DNA of 64,000 bases from Allosphingosinicella deserti (GCF_003012735.1 NZ_PXYI01000009.1:174513-238512); one strand, 5' to 3'; counted from the first letter of the stretch, positions 1 through 9,382 are shown. The notes: a model not told the origin generated them from the sequence alone. Program-made: numbers and translations.

Positions 1-435
1 GGCACCCGGCTCGCCGTCGCAGCGCCGTGTCGTACCGTCGCTCTGCCAGCGTGCGGACGTCCGTGTCTCGGTCAGCGCCCGCAGCCGGCGAATAGCGGGA
101 TCGTCGGGAGCGATCCGCTCGATCAATAGCTCCAGCCGTCCACCGCAGGGCAGGCGCATATCGATGAATGGGCTGCCGCGCCCATAGACAAGGCGCTGCG
201 GAATGCCGTCGGCAAGCACCTCGCGGCCGTGCAGCGCGACATCCGCCTCGATGCACCCGCCGGACAGAAACCCCCACTCCTGATCGCGGGTGATGACCAT
301 CTGCGATCCGACTGGCCGCGGCCCGCCGTCCGCTTCGACGATCGTCGCCAGCGCGAACGCCTGCCCGGCTTCGGCGGCCGCGAACATGCGTGGCCGCATG
401 TCGTCTTCGAGACCGGTCGTCGGCCATTCAGCCAT
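1..435 (-). CDS. XdhC/CoxI family protein, C-terminus cut by window edge
   Basis: The 145 visible residues match the N-terminal XdhC/CoxI domain. The diagnostic stretch is GFLSGGCIEADVALHGREVL, preceded by VEADGGPRPVGSQM. Family members bind molybdenum cofactor, protect it, and help insert it into xanthine-dehydrogenase-type enzymes in the cytoplasm. The ATG at 433-435 lies inside the last codons of the ModE-like gene (8-nt overlap), so the two are probably co-transcribed and translationally coupled. The reading frame runs off position 1, so the C-terminal Rossmann-like half cannot be seen. Context with moaA and the moaD-moeA operon supports a cofactor role. The family call is firm; the client enzyme is unknown. 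Confidence 0.85.
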   Translation of the reverse strand, partial: MAEWPTTGLEDDMRPRMFAAAEAGQAFALATIVEADGGPRPVGSQMVITRDQEWGFLSGGCIEADVALHGREVLADGIPQRLVYGRGSPFIDMRLPCGGRLELLIERIAPDDPAIRRLRALTETRTSARWQSDGTTRRCDGEPGA

Positions 436-802
436 GGTGAAGCGCCTCGGTGAGCGCGGCGAGGTGCGGGGCCGCGAACGCGTCGATCTCGGCTTCGAGC
501 GCCTCGTACCGCGCAAGGAGCGTCTTCCCGCGCCCGGTCAGCCGCGCTCCGCCGCCACTGTCGCCGCCACTGCGGGTTTCGATCAGCGGCCCGGCGCTGA
601 GCTCATTCAGTTCGGCGACCAGCTTGACGCTCCGCGCGTGCGACATCCCCATGCTCCTCGCGGCGGCGGAGACGGAACCCGTCTCGGCGATGCGGCGCAT
701 CAAATCCACCTTCCCCGGACCGAGCGCACCCTCGCCGATCAGGATCCGGAACCAGAGCGTGGCGCCCGGATCGATCGATGGTTGCCGTGCAGGGTTGGCC
801 AT
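428..802 (-). CDS. ModE-like winged-helix (LysR-type N-terminal) transcriptional regulator
   Basis: A 124-residue protein with one winged-helix domain of the ModE N-terminal type. The pattern GPGKVDLMRRIAETGSVSAAARSMGMS and the following recognition helix (SHARSVKLVAELN) are typical. It lacks the C-terminal molybdate-binding (TOBE/MOP) domains of full ModE, so it either responds to something else or acts as a stand-alone repressor. It heads a unit with xdhC and is divergent from moaA. A ModE-type inverted repeat (848-871) sits between the two, so it plausibly controls moaA and itself. The domain call is firm; the ligand is unknown. Confidence 0.8.
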   Translation of the reverse strand: MANPARQPSIDPGATLWFRILIGEGALGPGKVDLMRRIAETGSVSAAARSMGMSHARSVKLVAELNELSAGPLIETRSGGDSGGGARLTGRGKTLLARYEALEAEIDAFAAPHLAALTEALHHG

Positions 803-847
803 GAAGATTTCCCATGCGGTTGACGGGCCCCCACGTGGAACCCTATG

Positions 848-871
848 CGTTGTATACAGCGGAATACAGCG
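848..871. promoter_or_regulatory. Candidate ModE-type operator between modE-like gene and moaA
   Basis: CGTTGTAT (848-855) and ATACAGCG (864-871) form an inverted repeat matching at 7 of 8 positions, with an 8-bp spacer. This resembles the E. coli ModE operator, which has CG-T-TAT half-sites facing each other. It lies 46 bp upstream of the modE-like start and 45 bp upstream of the chosen moaA start, so one bound dimer could act on both promoters. This is inference from sequence only. Confidence 0.5.
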
Positions 872-915
872 GACCGATCAACTGGCCTTTTGGATCACGG
901 ACCTTGCCCACGCCC

Positions 916-1905
916 ATGACGCGCCCTCTGATCGACAGCTTTGGCCGCAGAATCGAATATGTCCGGCTGTCGGTCACCGATCGGTGCGATCTTCGCTGCC
1001 GTTATTGCATGTCGGAACAGATGCAGTTCCTGCCATCGAACGCGCTGATGACCTTCGCCGAGATCGAGCAGCTTGCCGATGCCCTGATCGATCGCGGCGT
1101 GCGCCGGATCCGGCTGACCGGCGGCGAACCACTGGTGCGGCGCGGGATCATCGATCTGGTCCGAACTCTCGGTGCGCGGATCGGCAGTGGGCTTGAAGAG
1201 CTGACCATGACCACCAACGGCACCCAGTTGCCGCAGCTCGCCCCGGCCTTGTTCGAGGCCGGCATTCGGCGGATCAATGTCAGCCTCGACAGCCTCGATC
1301 CCGAGCGTTTCCGCTTCATTACCCGCCGCGGCGATCTTTCTCGGGTGCTCGCCGGGATCGCGGCCGCGAAAGCGGCGGGAATGGCGATCAAGATCAACAT
1401 GGTTGCGCTCGCCGGCCTCAACGAGGACGAAATCGGCGCCATGTTGCGCTGGTGTAGCGACGAGGGGTTCGATCTTTCACTGATCGAGACGATGCCGCTC
1501 GGCGCGATCGAGGAAGACCGGACCGACCGCTATCTTCCGCTCGATGCCGTCAAGCGGCGCCTTGAAGAGTGCTGGACCTTGCTTCCCTCCACCCACCGCA
1601 CCGGCGGCCCGGCGCGTTATTATCAGGTCGAGGGCACCCGGACCCGGCTCGGCCTGATCACGCCTCTGACCGGCAATTTCTGCGCCGGCTGCAACCGCAT
1701 CCGGGTGACGGCGACAGGAACGGTGTACGGCTGCCTCGGCCGCGAGCAGAAGGTCGAGCTGCGCGACGCCCTGCGCAGCGGCGGGCGCATGGCGCTCGAC
1801 GCGCTGCTGGACGAACTGATCGCCGGCAAGCCCCTCGGCCATGATTTCAAGATCGGCAGGGCTGATCCTGCGGTCGCCAGGCACATGAGCGTCACCGGCG
1901 GCTGA
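916..1905 (+). CDS. moaA: GTP 3',8-cyclase MoaA
   Basis: A radical-SAM enzyme that with MoaC converts GTP to cyclic pyranopterin monophosphate, the first step of molybdenum-cofactor synthesis. In 329 residues it shows the N-terminal Cys-X3-Cys-X2-Cys cluster motif (C24, C28, C31 in RCDLRCRYC), the second cluster in CAGCNRIRVTATGTVYGC, and the essential C-terminal Gly-Gly (SVTGG). An in-frame ATG exists at 814, but it would put the putative ModE operator inside the gene and add 34 residues without family similarity, so 916 is preferred. The Shine-Dalgarno is weak. The stop overlaps the start of the exporter gene by one base. Its divergence from modE suggests molybdate- or cofactor-linked control. 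Confidence 0.97.
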   Translation: MTRPLIDSFGRRIEYVRLSVTDRCDLRCRYCMSEQMQFLPSNALMTFAEIEQLADALIDRGVRRIRLTGGEPLVRRGIIDLVRTLGARIGSGLEELTMTTNGTQLPQLAPALFEAGIRRINVSLDSLDPERFRFITRRGDLSRVLAGIAAAKAAGMAIKINMVALAGLNEDEIGAMLRWCSDEGFDLSLIETMPLGAIEEDRTDRYLPLDAVKRRLEECWTLLPSTHRTGGPARYYQVEGTRTRLGLITPLTGNFCAGCNRIRVTATGTVYGCLGREQKVELRDALRSGGRMALDALLDELIAGKPLGHDFKIGRADPAVARHMSVTGG

Positions 1906-2645
1906 TGGAGCCCGCCACCATATTCTGGGTCGCCTCGCTGATGGCGATCGCAGCCGCGCTCTATTCTACGGTCGGCCATGGCGGTGCTTCGGCCTATCTC
2001 GCGATCATGGCGTTGTTCGCCATCGAGCCCACGGTGATGCGGCCGACCGCTCTGGCCTTGAACCTTGTGGTCGCCGGCTTTGCGGTGCTTCGCTTCGCGA
2101 TCGCCCGGCAGATCAATGTCCGGCTTGCGGCCCTGTTCGCGGTGACGGCGGCGCCTGCCGCCTTCGTAGGGGGAATGATCACGATCCCTCCCGAATATTA
2201 TCGTCCGCTCGTCGGTATCTTCCTGTGCCTGGCGGCAATCCGTCTGTTCTGGCAGCCCCGGGCGCTCGCCGAGCGGGCGGTGAAGCCGCCGCCGCTGCTG
2301 ATCGCCGCGCCGGCCGGTGCCGGGCTCGGGCTCCTTGCGGGGCTGACCGGAACCGGCGGCGGCATCTTTCTCAGCCCGCTGATCATCCTGTTTGGCTGGG
2401 AAGAACCGCGCAAGACGTCCGGCGTGGCGGCGACGTTCATCCTGATCAACTCGATTGCGGGGCTCGCCGGCAATCTCGCCTCGGTCCGCAGCCTGCCTTC
2501 GGCCCTGCCCTGGTTCGTCGCCGCGGTTGCGGTCGGCGCGCTGCTTGGGACGTGGCTCGGCGTCGACCGCCTCCCGCGCGCGCGCCTGCTGCAATGCCTC
2601 GGCTTCGTGCTCGTGATCGCCGGCGGGAAGCTACTGCTGACCTGA
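1905..2645 (+). CDS. TauE/SafE (TSUP) family anion exporter/permease
   Basis: A 246-residue integral membrane protein with about eight hydrophobic segments. It has the duplicated TSUP signature: YSTVGHGGASAYLAIMALF near the N-terminus and LAGLTGTGGGIFLSPLIIL after residue 135. The family moves sulfite, sulfoacetate, taurine or related small anions across the inner membrane. It starts at the A of the moaA stop (TGATG), so it is almost certainly translationally coupled to moaA. That raises the possibility of an oxyanion or sulfur-compound substrate linked to cofactor metabolism. Transport family is firm; substrate and direction are not determined. Confidence 0.88.
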   Translation: MEPATIFWVASLMAIAAALYSTVGHGGASAYLAIMALFAIEPTVMRPTALALNLVVAGFAVLRFAIARQINVRLAALFAVTAAPAAFVGGMITIPPEYYRPLVGIFLCLAAIRLFWQPRALAERAVKPPPLLIAAPAGAGLGLLAGLTGTGGGIFLSPLIILFGWEEPRKTSGVAATFILINSIAGLAGNLASVRSLPSALPWFVAAVAVGALLGTWLGVDRLPRARLLQCLGFVLVIAGGKLLLT

Positions 2646-2672
2646 GGGGCTCTCGTTGACATCGTCCCTTTG

Positions 2673-2757
2673 CCGGTCGGTCTGAGCTTGTCGAAGCCCT
2701 TCCCTTCTGGGCGGAGACAAGTGAGATAGAGGGCTTCGACAGGCTCAGCCCGAACGG
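2673..2757. repeat. Sphingomonad-type intergenic inverted repeat (REP-like)
   Basis: Arms 2673-2700 and 2730-2757 are inverted copies matching at 25 of 28 positions. The right arm contains GGGCTTCGACAGGCTCAGCC. From memory, this motif is a common dispersed intergenic repeat in Sphingomonadales. It fills the gap between the convergent exporter and moeA genes and could fold into a long hairpin that acts as a bidirectional terminator. Confidence 0.75.
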
Positions 2758-2772
2758 GTTTGGTTGCGAGTG

Positions 2773-3951
2773 TCAGAAGTCGAGGACGTCCACTTCGCTG
2801 CCGGGCTCCAGCGCCGCCTGCCCGACGCGCTGACGGACCAGCAGATCGGCCTCCGCCAGCGTCTTCTGCGCGCCCGAATCCTGGTTCGCCTCCAGCATCA
2901 CCGTCCCGTCGACGTGCCGCGCGCGCCAGAAGGTCTCGCGGTCGCCGCCCTGCTCCATCGGTGTGCCGAGAATCGCGCGCCGCCAGGCGAGGCTCGCCAG
3001 CGAATCCCTGCCGCCAAGGCCATCGAGCAAGGGGCGCAGCAGCAGGCGCGCGGTCACCAGCGCCGAGGTGGGGTTGCCCGGAAGGCCGACGATCAGACGC
3101 TCCCCAACTCGTCCGAGCCAGACCGGCTTGCCCGGCTTGATCGCCACCTTGGAAAAGAGAAGCTCGATCTCCCCGAACATCTGCTTGGCGAAATCGCGCG
3201 CGCCCACCGAAGCGCCGCCGGTGACGACGATCACGTCCACCCGCGGGCTCCATTCGGCCATCGCAGCCTGCATCGCCGGCAGATCGTCGGCGAGCATCTG
3301 CCGACCGATTACATCGGCCCCCGCCTCGACCGCCATCGCGGCGAGCCCGACGGAGATGCTTTCGGGGATCGCTGCGGCAGTCTCCGCAGCCTGTCCCGGG
3401 GCGACCAGCTCGTCGCCGGTTCCGACGATCAGCAGGCGCGGACGCCGGAAGACCTCCACCCCATCTACATCGGCCGCCGCGGCCGCGATTAGGCTCCGCG
3501 CATCGAGCCTCCGGCCGGCACCGACGAGGACATCGTCTATGGCGAAGTCCGACGCCCTGCGCCGCACGAACAGCGAGCCTGGCGGAGTCGCGAAAAGCGC
3601 CTCGTCTCCGTCCCGCTCGACGATCTCCTGCATGACGACCCGATCGGCACCGGCCGGAAGTGCAGCGCCGGTGAAGATGCGGACGCATGTTCCGGGCTCC
3701 AGCGGGCTTCCGAACGGCGCACCCGGAAACGCCTCGCCGATGACCCGCAGGCAACGGGGCAATTGGCCGAGTTCTCCATCGCGCACGGCATAGCCGTCCA
3801 TTGTCGACACGTCGAAACGCGGGCCGTCGATCCGCGCGACGACAGGCGCAGCCAGCACCCGTCCTGCCGCATCGTCCAGCGCGATCCGCTCGCGGCCGAG
3901 CGGGCGTGCAGCGCCCGCGACGATGGCAACCGCTTCGTCGAACGAGATCAT
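2773..3951 (-). CDS. moeA: Molybdopterin molybdenumtransferase MoeA
   Basis: Inserts molybdate into adenylylated molybdopterin, the last step of cofactor assembly. It has 392 residues, the usual length. Visible signatures are [15 protein letters not shown] (domain II/III junction), [12 protein letters not shown] (active-site loop) and [21 protein letters not shown] (domain IV boundary). It is the last gene of the operon, and its ATG overlaps the moaC stop by four bases (ATGA). No fused adenylyltransferase domain is present; the upstream MoaB presumably supplies that activity. Confidence 0.97.
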   Translation of the reverse strand: MISFDEAVAIVAGAARPLGRERIALDDAAGRVLAAPVVARIDGPRFDVSTMDGYAVRDGELGQLPRCLRVIGEAFPGAPFGSPLEPGTCVRIFTGAALPAGADRVVMQEIVERDGDEALFATPPGSLFVRRRASDFAIDDVLVGAGRRLDARSLIAAAAADVDGVEVFRRPRLLIVGTGDELVAPGQAAETAAAIPESISVGLAAMAVEAGADVIGRQMLADDLPAMQAAMAEWSPRVDVIVVTGGASVGARDFAKQMFGEIELLFSKVAIKPGKPVWLGRVGERLIVGLPGNPTSALVTARLLLRPLLDGLGGRDSLASLAWRRAILGTPMEQGGDRETFWRARHVDGTVMLEANQDSGAQKTLAEADLLVRQRVGQAALEPGSEVDVLDF

Positions 3952-4427
3952 GCCGCGCTCGACCAGTCGCCGGAACGGCCGCCGCTCTTTGCCGTCACCT
4001 TGATCGCGCCGATCTCCATGCCCTTGTCGATCGCCTTCAGCATGTCGAACAGGGTGAGGCAGGCCACCGACACTGCGGTCAGCGCCTCCATCTCCACGCC
4101 CGTCGGCCCGGTGGTCCGCACTTCGGCTTCCACGCGAAAACCCGGCAGCGCTCCGTCGTCGGTGATGACGACGGCAGCCTTGGTCAGCGCAAGCGGATGA
4201 CAGAGCGGGATCAGATCGGCGGTTCGCTTCGCCGCCATGATGCCGGCCAGTTCGGCGGTCGACACCACGGCGCCCTTGGGCGCGGTGTTCGAACGTACCC
4301 GCTCGAGCGTTTCGGGGGCGCAGCGCAGGACACCGGAGGCGCGCGCGGTGCGGACGGTGTCCGGCTTGTCTGAGACGTCCACCATCCGCGCCCGGCCGTC
4401 GGCGCCGAGATGGGTAAGATCGCTCAT
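3948..4427 (-). CDS. moaC: Cyclic pyranopterin monophosphate synthase MoaC
   Basis: Works with MoaA to make cyclic pyranopterin monophosphate from the cyclised GTP intermediate. The 159 residues carry the conserved [16 protein letters not shown] and [30 protein letters not shown] blocks, which include the active-site His and the Asp/Lys at the dimer interface. The ATG at 4427 is chosen over an in-frame TTG six bases upstream because it overlaps the moaB stop in the operon's usual ATGA manner. It lies between moaB and moeA with no gaps. Confidence 0.97.
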   Translation of the reverse strand: MSDLTHLGADGRARMVDVSDKPDTVRTARASGVLRCAPETLERVRSNTAPKGAVVSTAELAGIMAAKRTADLIPLCHPLALTKAAVVITDDGALPGFRVEAEVRTTGPTGVEMEALTAVSVACLTLFDMLKAIDKGMEIGAIKVTAKSGGRSGDWSSAA

Positions 4428-4960
4428 GGGCAAACGTCCCGCAGGCGCGGGATCAGCCCTGCGATCGAGCAGGGCCGATAGCGGCTATCGAGCTCCAGCG
4501 AGAGAACGAGGTCCCAGCCGTCGCGGCACGCGCCCGTGGATCCGGGCAGGCAGAAGATGAACGTGTCCTCGATCTGCCCGGCAAAGGCACGCGATTGCAG
4601 GGTTGATACGCCAACCGTCCCGAGGCTCGCCTGATGAAAGACGATCGAGAAACCGTCCATCTCCCGTTTGAGCAGTGGCCGCACGGCCTCGGGCGTGACG
4701 TCGCGGGGCATGAAGCCGGTGCCGCCGGTGCTGAGGATGATGTCGACAGCATCGTCCGCCACCCATTCGCGCACGCAGGCGCGGATCGCCTCGACATCGT
4801 CCTTGGTGATGCGCTTCGCAGCGAGCGTGTGACCGGCCGCGGTGAGCCGATCGGCGAGCAGCCGCCCCGACGTGTCGGTTTCCTCATTCCGCGTGTCCGA
4901 TACGGTCAGCACCGCGATGCGCAGCGGATGGAAATCCAGGGTCTCGTCTATTCCGGGCAT
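4424..4960 (-). CDS. moaB: Molybdenum cofactor biosynthesis protein MoaB (MogA-like)
   Basis: A 178-residue member of the MoaB/MogA fold that adenylylates molybdopterin. Motifs seen are [20 protein letters not shown] and [17 protein letters not shown] (nucleotide-binding GGTG), then [15 protein letters not shown]. No other mogA is visible in the window, so this gene likely does the adenylylation step before MoeA. Its start lies inside the end of moaE (13-nt overlap) and its stop overlaps the moaC start. Confidence 0.93.
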   Translation of the reverse strand: MPGIDETLDFHPLRIAVLTVSDTRNEETDTSGRLLADRLTAAGHTLAAKRITKDDVEAIRACVREWVADDAVDIILSTGGTGFMPRDVTPEAVRPLLKREMDGFSIVFHQASLGTVGVSTLQSRAFAGQIEDTFIFCLPGSTGACRDGWDLVLSLELDSRYRPCSIAGLIPRLRDVCP

Positions 4961-5418
4961 GCTTCGCTCCAGCGTTGGGTGTCGGCGCGGTCCTGCTCCG
5001 TCGGTTCGATCCAGGCGGCGCCGTCGATGCGGTGCTCGCGCTTCCAGAAAGCGGCCTCGGTCTTGAGGCGATCCATCATGTAGTCGGCGGCTTCGAACGC
5101 GCTCCGCCGGTGTTTCGAGGCGGCGGCAACGAAGACGATCGCCTCGCCGGCATTCACCTGCCCATAGCGATGCACGACCATCGCGCGCGTGCCGCCGAAC
5201 CGCGCTTCCGAGTCGGCTGCAATGGTCGCCAACGAGGCTTCGGTCATGCCAGGATAATGATCGAGGTAAAGGCCGGTAACCGCCACACCATCACGGCTTG
5301 CCGGGCGCGCGATGCCGACGAAACTGACCACAGCCCCTTCCCCATTCGCACCGTCGAGGAACTCGCGAAGCGCGCGGTCCGGCTCCAGCGGCCCGGGTTC
5401 GAGCCGAACTTCAGCCAC
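4948..5418 (-). CDS. moaE: Molybdopterin synthase catalytic subunit MoaE
   Basis: The large subunit of molybdopterin synthase, which uses sulfur from the MoaD thiocarboxylate to build the dithiolene. Residues include GAVVSFVGIARP, LYLDHYPGMTEASL, VHRYGQVNAGEAIVFVAAASKHRRSAFEAADYMMDRLKTEAAFWKRE, with the catalytic Lys pair in the KTEAAFWKRE segment. The only sensible start is GTG 5416-5418, which lies within the Gly-Gly-stop of moaD (GGTGGCTGA), so the two subunits are tightly coupled. Product length is 156 residues, normal for the family. Confidence 0.95.
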   Translation of the reverse strand: MAEVRLEPGPLEPDRALREFLDGANGEGAVVSFVGIARPASRDGVAVTGLYLDHYPGMTEASLATIAADSEARFGGTRAMVVHRYGQVNAGEAIVFVAAASKHRRSAFEAADYMMDRLKTEAAFWKREHRIDGAAWIEPTEQDRADTQRWSEACPE

Positions 5419-5653
5419 CCGAGAGCGGCGGCACGAACGCCACCTCCTGCCCGGGACGAATGACATAGTCCTCACGCACGATCGCCTGGTCGACGCAAGC
5501 CCGTGCGGAGGCTCGGGCCAGCGGCGCGAAGGCGGGATCGCGCTCTGCGAGCAACATGCGGAGCGATGCGACCGAGCACCCCTCCGCAGGAAGGTCGGCA
5601 TCGATTTCACGGCCGATCTGCTCGCCGAGACTTCCGAACAGCAGGATCCTCAA
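5411..5653 (-). CDS. moaD: Molybdopterin synthase sulfur-carrier subunit MoaD
   Basis: A ubiquitin-fold sulfur carrier. It begins LRILLFGSLGEQIGREIDADL and ends in the diagnostic PPLSGG, whose final Gly is adenylylated and then thiocarboxylated. The TTG at 5653 gives 80 residues, the usual size, and has a GGAGAG ribosome site four bases upstream. An ATG at 5683 would add ten residues and is the alternative. This is the first gene of the moaD-moaE-moaB-moaC-moeA operon. No clear promoter element is evident in the 61 bp that separate it from the upstream regulator, so read-through from that gene is possible. Confidence 0.9.
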   Translation of the reverse strand: MRILLFGSLGEQIGREIDADLPAEGCSVASLRMLLAERDPAFAPLARASARACVDQAIVREDYVIRPGQEVAFVPPLSGG

Positions 5654-5714
5654 ACGACTCTCCAGGCACCAGTGGATCGGCATCGCGCTACCGGGTCGGG
5701 CGCGGAAAGCAAGC

Positions 5715-6092
5715 TCAGGCCGCAATCGAACTCCGTGCATCGAATGCGCGCCGCGCCTCCTCGACCTCCGGCAACGATGCGATCGTCCAGGCATACATTG
5801 CTCGGAACGGCGGTTGCAGGGTGCGGCCGAGCGGCGTGATCGAATATTCAACCGCCACCGGCGACAGCGGGATCACCCTGCGTTCGACCAAGCCGTTCCG
5901 CTCCAGGCGTCGAAGGCATTGAGTGAGTGCCTTCTGGGTCACCCCTTCGAGCTGCCGCTTGATCGCGTTGAAACGCTGCGGCCCCCCGTCGAGCACCGTC
6001 AGCACCATCATCGACCATTTGTCGGCAATCTGATCGAACAGGATCCGGCTCGGGCAACTCGCCGCAAAACGCTGCTCTTCACATCCGATCAT
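5715..6092 (-). CDS. HxlR family transcriptional regulator
   Basis: A winged-helix HxlR/DUF24 protein of about 125 residues. It has the hallmark Cys near the N-terminus (AASCPSRILFDQIADKWSMMVL), the helix-turn-helix (RFNAIKRQLEGVTQKALTQCLRRLERNGLVERRV) and the wing (VAVEYSITPLGRTL). Cys-containing HxlR proteins often sense electrophiles or quinones. It is divergent from an old-yellow-enzyme gene, a common quinone/enone-response pairing. ATG 6092 is preferred because the upstream ATG (6134) would place coding sequence across the likely operator. It may also be transcribed into the moa operon. Confidence 0.88.
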   Translation of the reverse strand: MIGCEEQRFAASCPSRILFDQIADKWSMMVLTVLDGGPQRFNAIKRQLEGVTQKALTQCLRRLERNGLVERRVIPLSPVAVEYSITPLGRTLQPPFRAMYAWTIASLPEVEEARRAFDARSSIAA

Positions 6093-6094
6093 TC

Positions 6095-6159
6095 GGTATC
6101 CTCGAATATACCTGGTGGGCACAAGGTGCCTCATTGACGCCTGGTATATAGTTTATACT
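6095..6159. promoter_or_regulatory. Paired GGTAT-N-ATAC operators between HxlR gene and flavoprotein gene
   Basis: Two similar inverted repeats flank the divergent promoter region: GGTAT-N8-ATACC at 6095-6112 and GGTAT-N7-ATACT at 6143-6159. HxlR-family repressors typically bind short GTAT/ATAC palindromes. The first abuts the regulator start and the second overlaps the AT-rich core (TATATAGTTTATACTT) in front of the flavoprotein gene, which fits joint auto- and target repression. Confidence 0.5.
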
Positions 6160-6189
6160 TGAAACCCTCCGACAACAAGGAGCCAGTCC

Positions 6190-7311
<1,122 letters not shown>

Positions 7312-7331
7312 TGCGTAGGGCCCGGGAGCGC

Positions 7332-8306
7332 TCACGCGTCCCAGGCCTCCCCCGGACGGCCGGCAACAAACCGGGCGGGGTCGACACCCTGCCCGGCAAG
7401 TGCCGCGGCAAGGCCCTCCGCCGGCTCTTCGCGCGGCTCGTCGGTAAGCTGGAACGTGCCCCAGTGGATGCCGATCGCGCGCTTGGCCTCGAGATCGAGC
7501 AGGATCCGAACCGCTTCCTCCGGATCGCAATGCTGGGCGGCCATGAACCAGCGCGGCGCATAAGCGCCGATCGGAATCAGCGCGAGATCGGGGGCGCCAT
7601 GCCGGGCGCGCATCTCGTGGAAGATTCGTCCAGTCCCGTAGCCGGTATCCCCGGCGAAGTAGACGAGCTTCTCCGGGGTGCGGAGCATGAAGCCGCCCCA
7701 CAACGCCATTCTTCGATCGCGAATGCCGCGTGACGACCAGTGGTTTGCACGGACGATGGTCGCTTCGATCCCGTCCCGCAACGCGAAGCGGTCGCCCCAA
7801 TCGCCGGCCTGGATCCAGGCCGCCGGGATGTGACGCCTGATGATCGTGTCATTGCCGAGCGGAGTCACGATCAGAGGGGCGTCGCGCCGCTGCAGCCGCT
7901 TCAAGGTTGCGACGTCGAGATGATCATAATGGTTGTGCGACAGCAGGATCACGTCGATCTGCGGCAGATCGTCGAACCGGATGCCGGGCGCGGTGACACG
8001 TTTCGGCCCGGCAAAGCTCACCGGGCTGACGCGCTCCGACCAGACGGGGTCGGTGAGGATGTTGAGCCCCGCCGTCTGGATCAGCAAGGTCGCGTGGCCG
8101 ACCATCGTCACGCGCAACCCGCCGACCCGCTGCGCGGGAACCGCCTGCTCGATCGGAACATGGCTCGGCCAGCGGCTGGTCTCGCCGGCCGTCTTCCACC
8201 GCCAGCCGTCCCGCAAGGTCCGGTCGGTCGCCGGCTCACCAGGATTGAAGAAACGCTCGCCGTCGAAATGATCGCTCGGCGGCGCCAGCACATAGGGACT
8301 GGGCAA
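7332..8306 (-). CDS. MBL-fold metallo-hydrolase (UlaG/NAPE-PLD-like)
   Basis: A 324-residue metallo-beta-lactamase-fold protein of the outer-membrane-associated/NAPE-PLD-like group. The metal motif HNHYDHLD appears in VILLSHNHYDHLDVATLKRL, further ligands in RANHWSSRG and YFAGDTGYGTG, and a late His in IGIHWGTFQLTDEP. Members hydrolyse phosphodiesters or lactone-like substrates; the true substrate is unknown. The start is TTG 8306 with GAGG four bases upstream. No signal peptide is evident. It shares its strand with the SDR gene upstream (14-bp gap), so the two likely form a unit. Confidence 0.85.
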   Translation of the reverse strand: MPSPYVLAPPSDHFDGERFFNPGEPATDRTLRDGWRWKTAGETSRWPSHVPIEQAVPAQRVGGLRVTMVGHATLLIQTAGLNILTDPVWSERVSPVSFAGPKRVTAPGIRFDDLPQIDVILLSHNHYDHLDVATLKRLQRRDAPLIVTPLGNDTIIRRHIPAAWIQAGDWGDRFALRDGIEATIVRANHWSSRGIRDRRMALWGGFMLRTPEKLVYFAGDTGYGTGRIFHEMRARHGAPDLALIPIGAYAPRWFMAAQHCDPEEAVRILLDLEAKRAIGIHWGTFQLTDEPREEPAEGLAAALAGQGVDPARFVAGRPGEAWDA

Positions 8307-8320
8307 GGGACCTCGTCTGC

Positions 8321-9382
8321 TCAGGGGATCAGGCGATCGGCTCTAAGCCGCGCGAAGAGATCGTAGAAGGCATCATCCGTCGCCCGGTATCCGGTGAAGC
8401 CAAGCCGGCGGCTCTTCGACATATCGGTCACCACCTCGATCGGGCGGCCGAGATCCGCATCGGTGTGCCACGCCGAGACAAGGCGACCAAGATCCGGCTC
8501 TACCAGGCCCTCCCGCTCGGCGATGCGCCGCCAGATCGGCGCGTCGTCGGCCATCTGCTGCTCGAGCGGAACGACGGTCCCGTCGAACGAAGCGGGTTCG
8601 ACACCGAACCAGTCCGCGATGCGGCTCCACATCCAGCTCCACCGGAAGACGTCACCGTTGACGACATTGAACGCCTCGTTGCGCGCGGCCGGCGTCGTTG
8701 CCGCCCAGAGCAGATGCTCTGCGAGCTGCCCCGCGTCGGTCATGTCGGTCAGGCCCTCCCATTGCGCCTGGGAGCCCGGGAAGCGGAACGGACGCCCGGC
8801 TTCGCGGCAGATCGTGGCGTAGACGGCCACGGTGGTGCCCATATTCATCGCGTTGCCGACCGCCTTTCCGATCACGGTATGCGGGCGGTGGACGCTCCAC
8901 GAAAAACCATCGCGCTCGGCGGCGGCGAAGACCTCGTCTTCCTGGGCGTAATAGAAATTCTCGATCTCGAGCCGCCCCTGCTCTTCCCGGAAAGGCGTCT
9001 GCGGGAGCGCGCCTTTGCCATAGGCTTCGAACGGCCCGAGATAATGTTTGAGCCCGGTCACCAGAGCGACGTGCCTCGTGCCGCCGCCCGGGCGCAGCCC
9101 GTCCAGCAGATTGCGGACCATGGCCGAATTGACCCGGATATTTTCCGCCTCGCTGTCCTGGCGCAGCCAGGTGGTGATGAACACCGCCTCCGGCGTGATA
9201 CCGCGGAGGGCCGCCTCGGTAGCGGCGGCGTCCTGCAGATCGGCGGCGACCGGACGCACGCCCGGCTGGGCGACGGCGCGGCGCGCAAGGCCATGGACGG
9301 TCCAGCCCTCCTTCACCAGAAGCTCCGCCGTCGCGCTGCCGACGATCCCGCTCGCGCCCACCACCAATGCCGTTCCAGCCAT
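8321..9382 (-). CDS. PRISE-type SDR family oxidoreductase
   Basis: An extended short-chain dehydrogenase of the PRISE (progesterone 5-beta-reductase/iridoid-synthase-like) group, which reduces enones with NADPH. In 353 residues it has the Rossmann start ALVVGASGIVGSATAELL, the atypical catalytic Lys in LVTGLKHYLGPFEAYGKG and the Tyr in NFYYAQEDEVF, followed by HRPHTVIG. The ATG has AAAGGA eight bases upstream. It is divergent from a second HxlR regulator, mirroring the flavoprotein pair 2 kb away. Family call is strong; the substrate is unknown. Confidence 0.88.
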   Translation of the reverse strand: MAGTALVVGASGIVGSATAELLVKEGWTVHGLARRAVAQPGVRPVAADLQDAAATEAALRGITPEAVFITTWLRQDSEAENIRVNSAMVRNLLDGLRPGGGTRHVALVTGLKHYLGPFEAYGKGALPQTPFREEQGRLEIENFYYAQEDEVFAAAERDGFSWSVHRPHTVIGKAVGNAMNMGTTVAVYATICREAGRPFRFPGSQAQWEGLTDMTDAGQLAEHLLWAATTPAARNEAFNVVNGDVFRWSWMWSRIADWFGVEPASFDGTVVPLEQQMADDAPIWRRIAEREGLVEPDLGRLVSAWHTDADLGRPIEVVTDMSKSRRLGFTGYRATDDAFYDLFARLRADRLIP

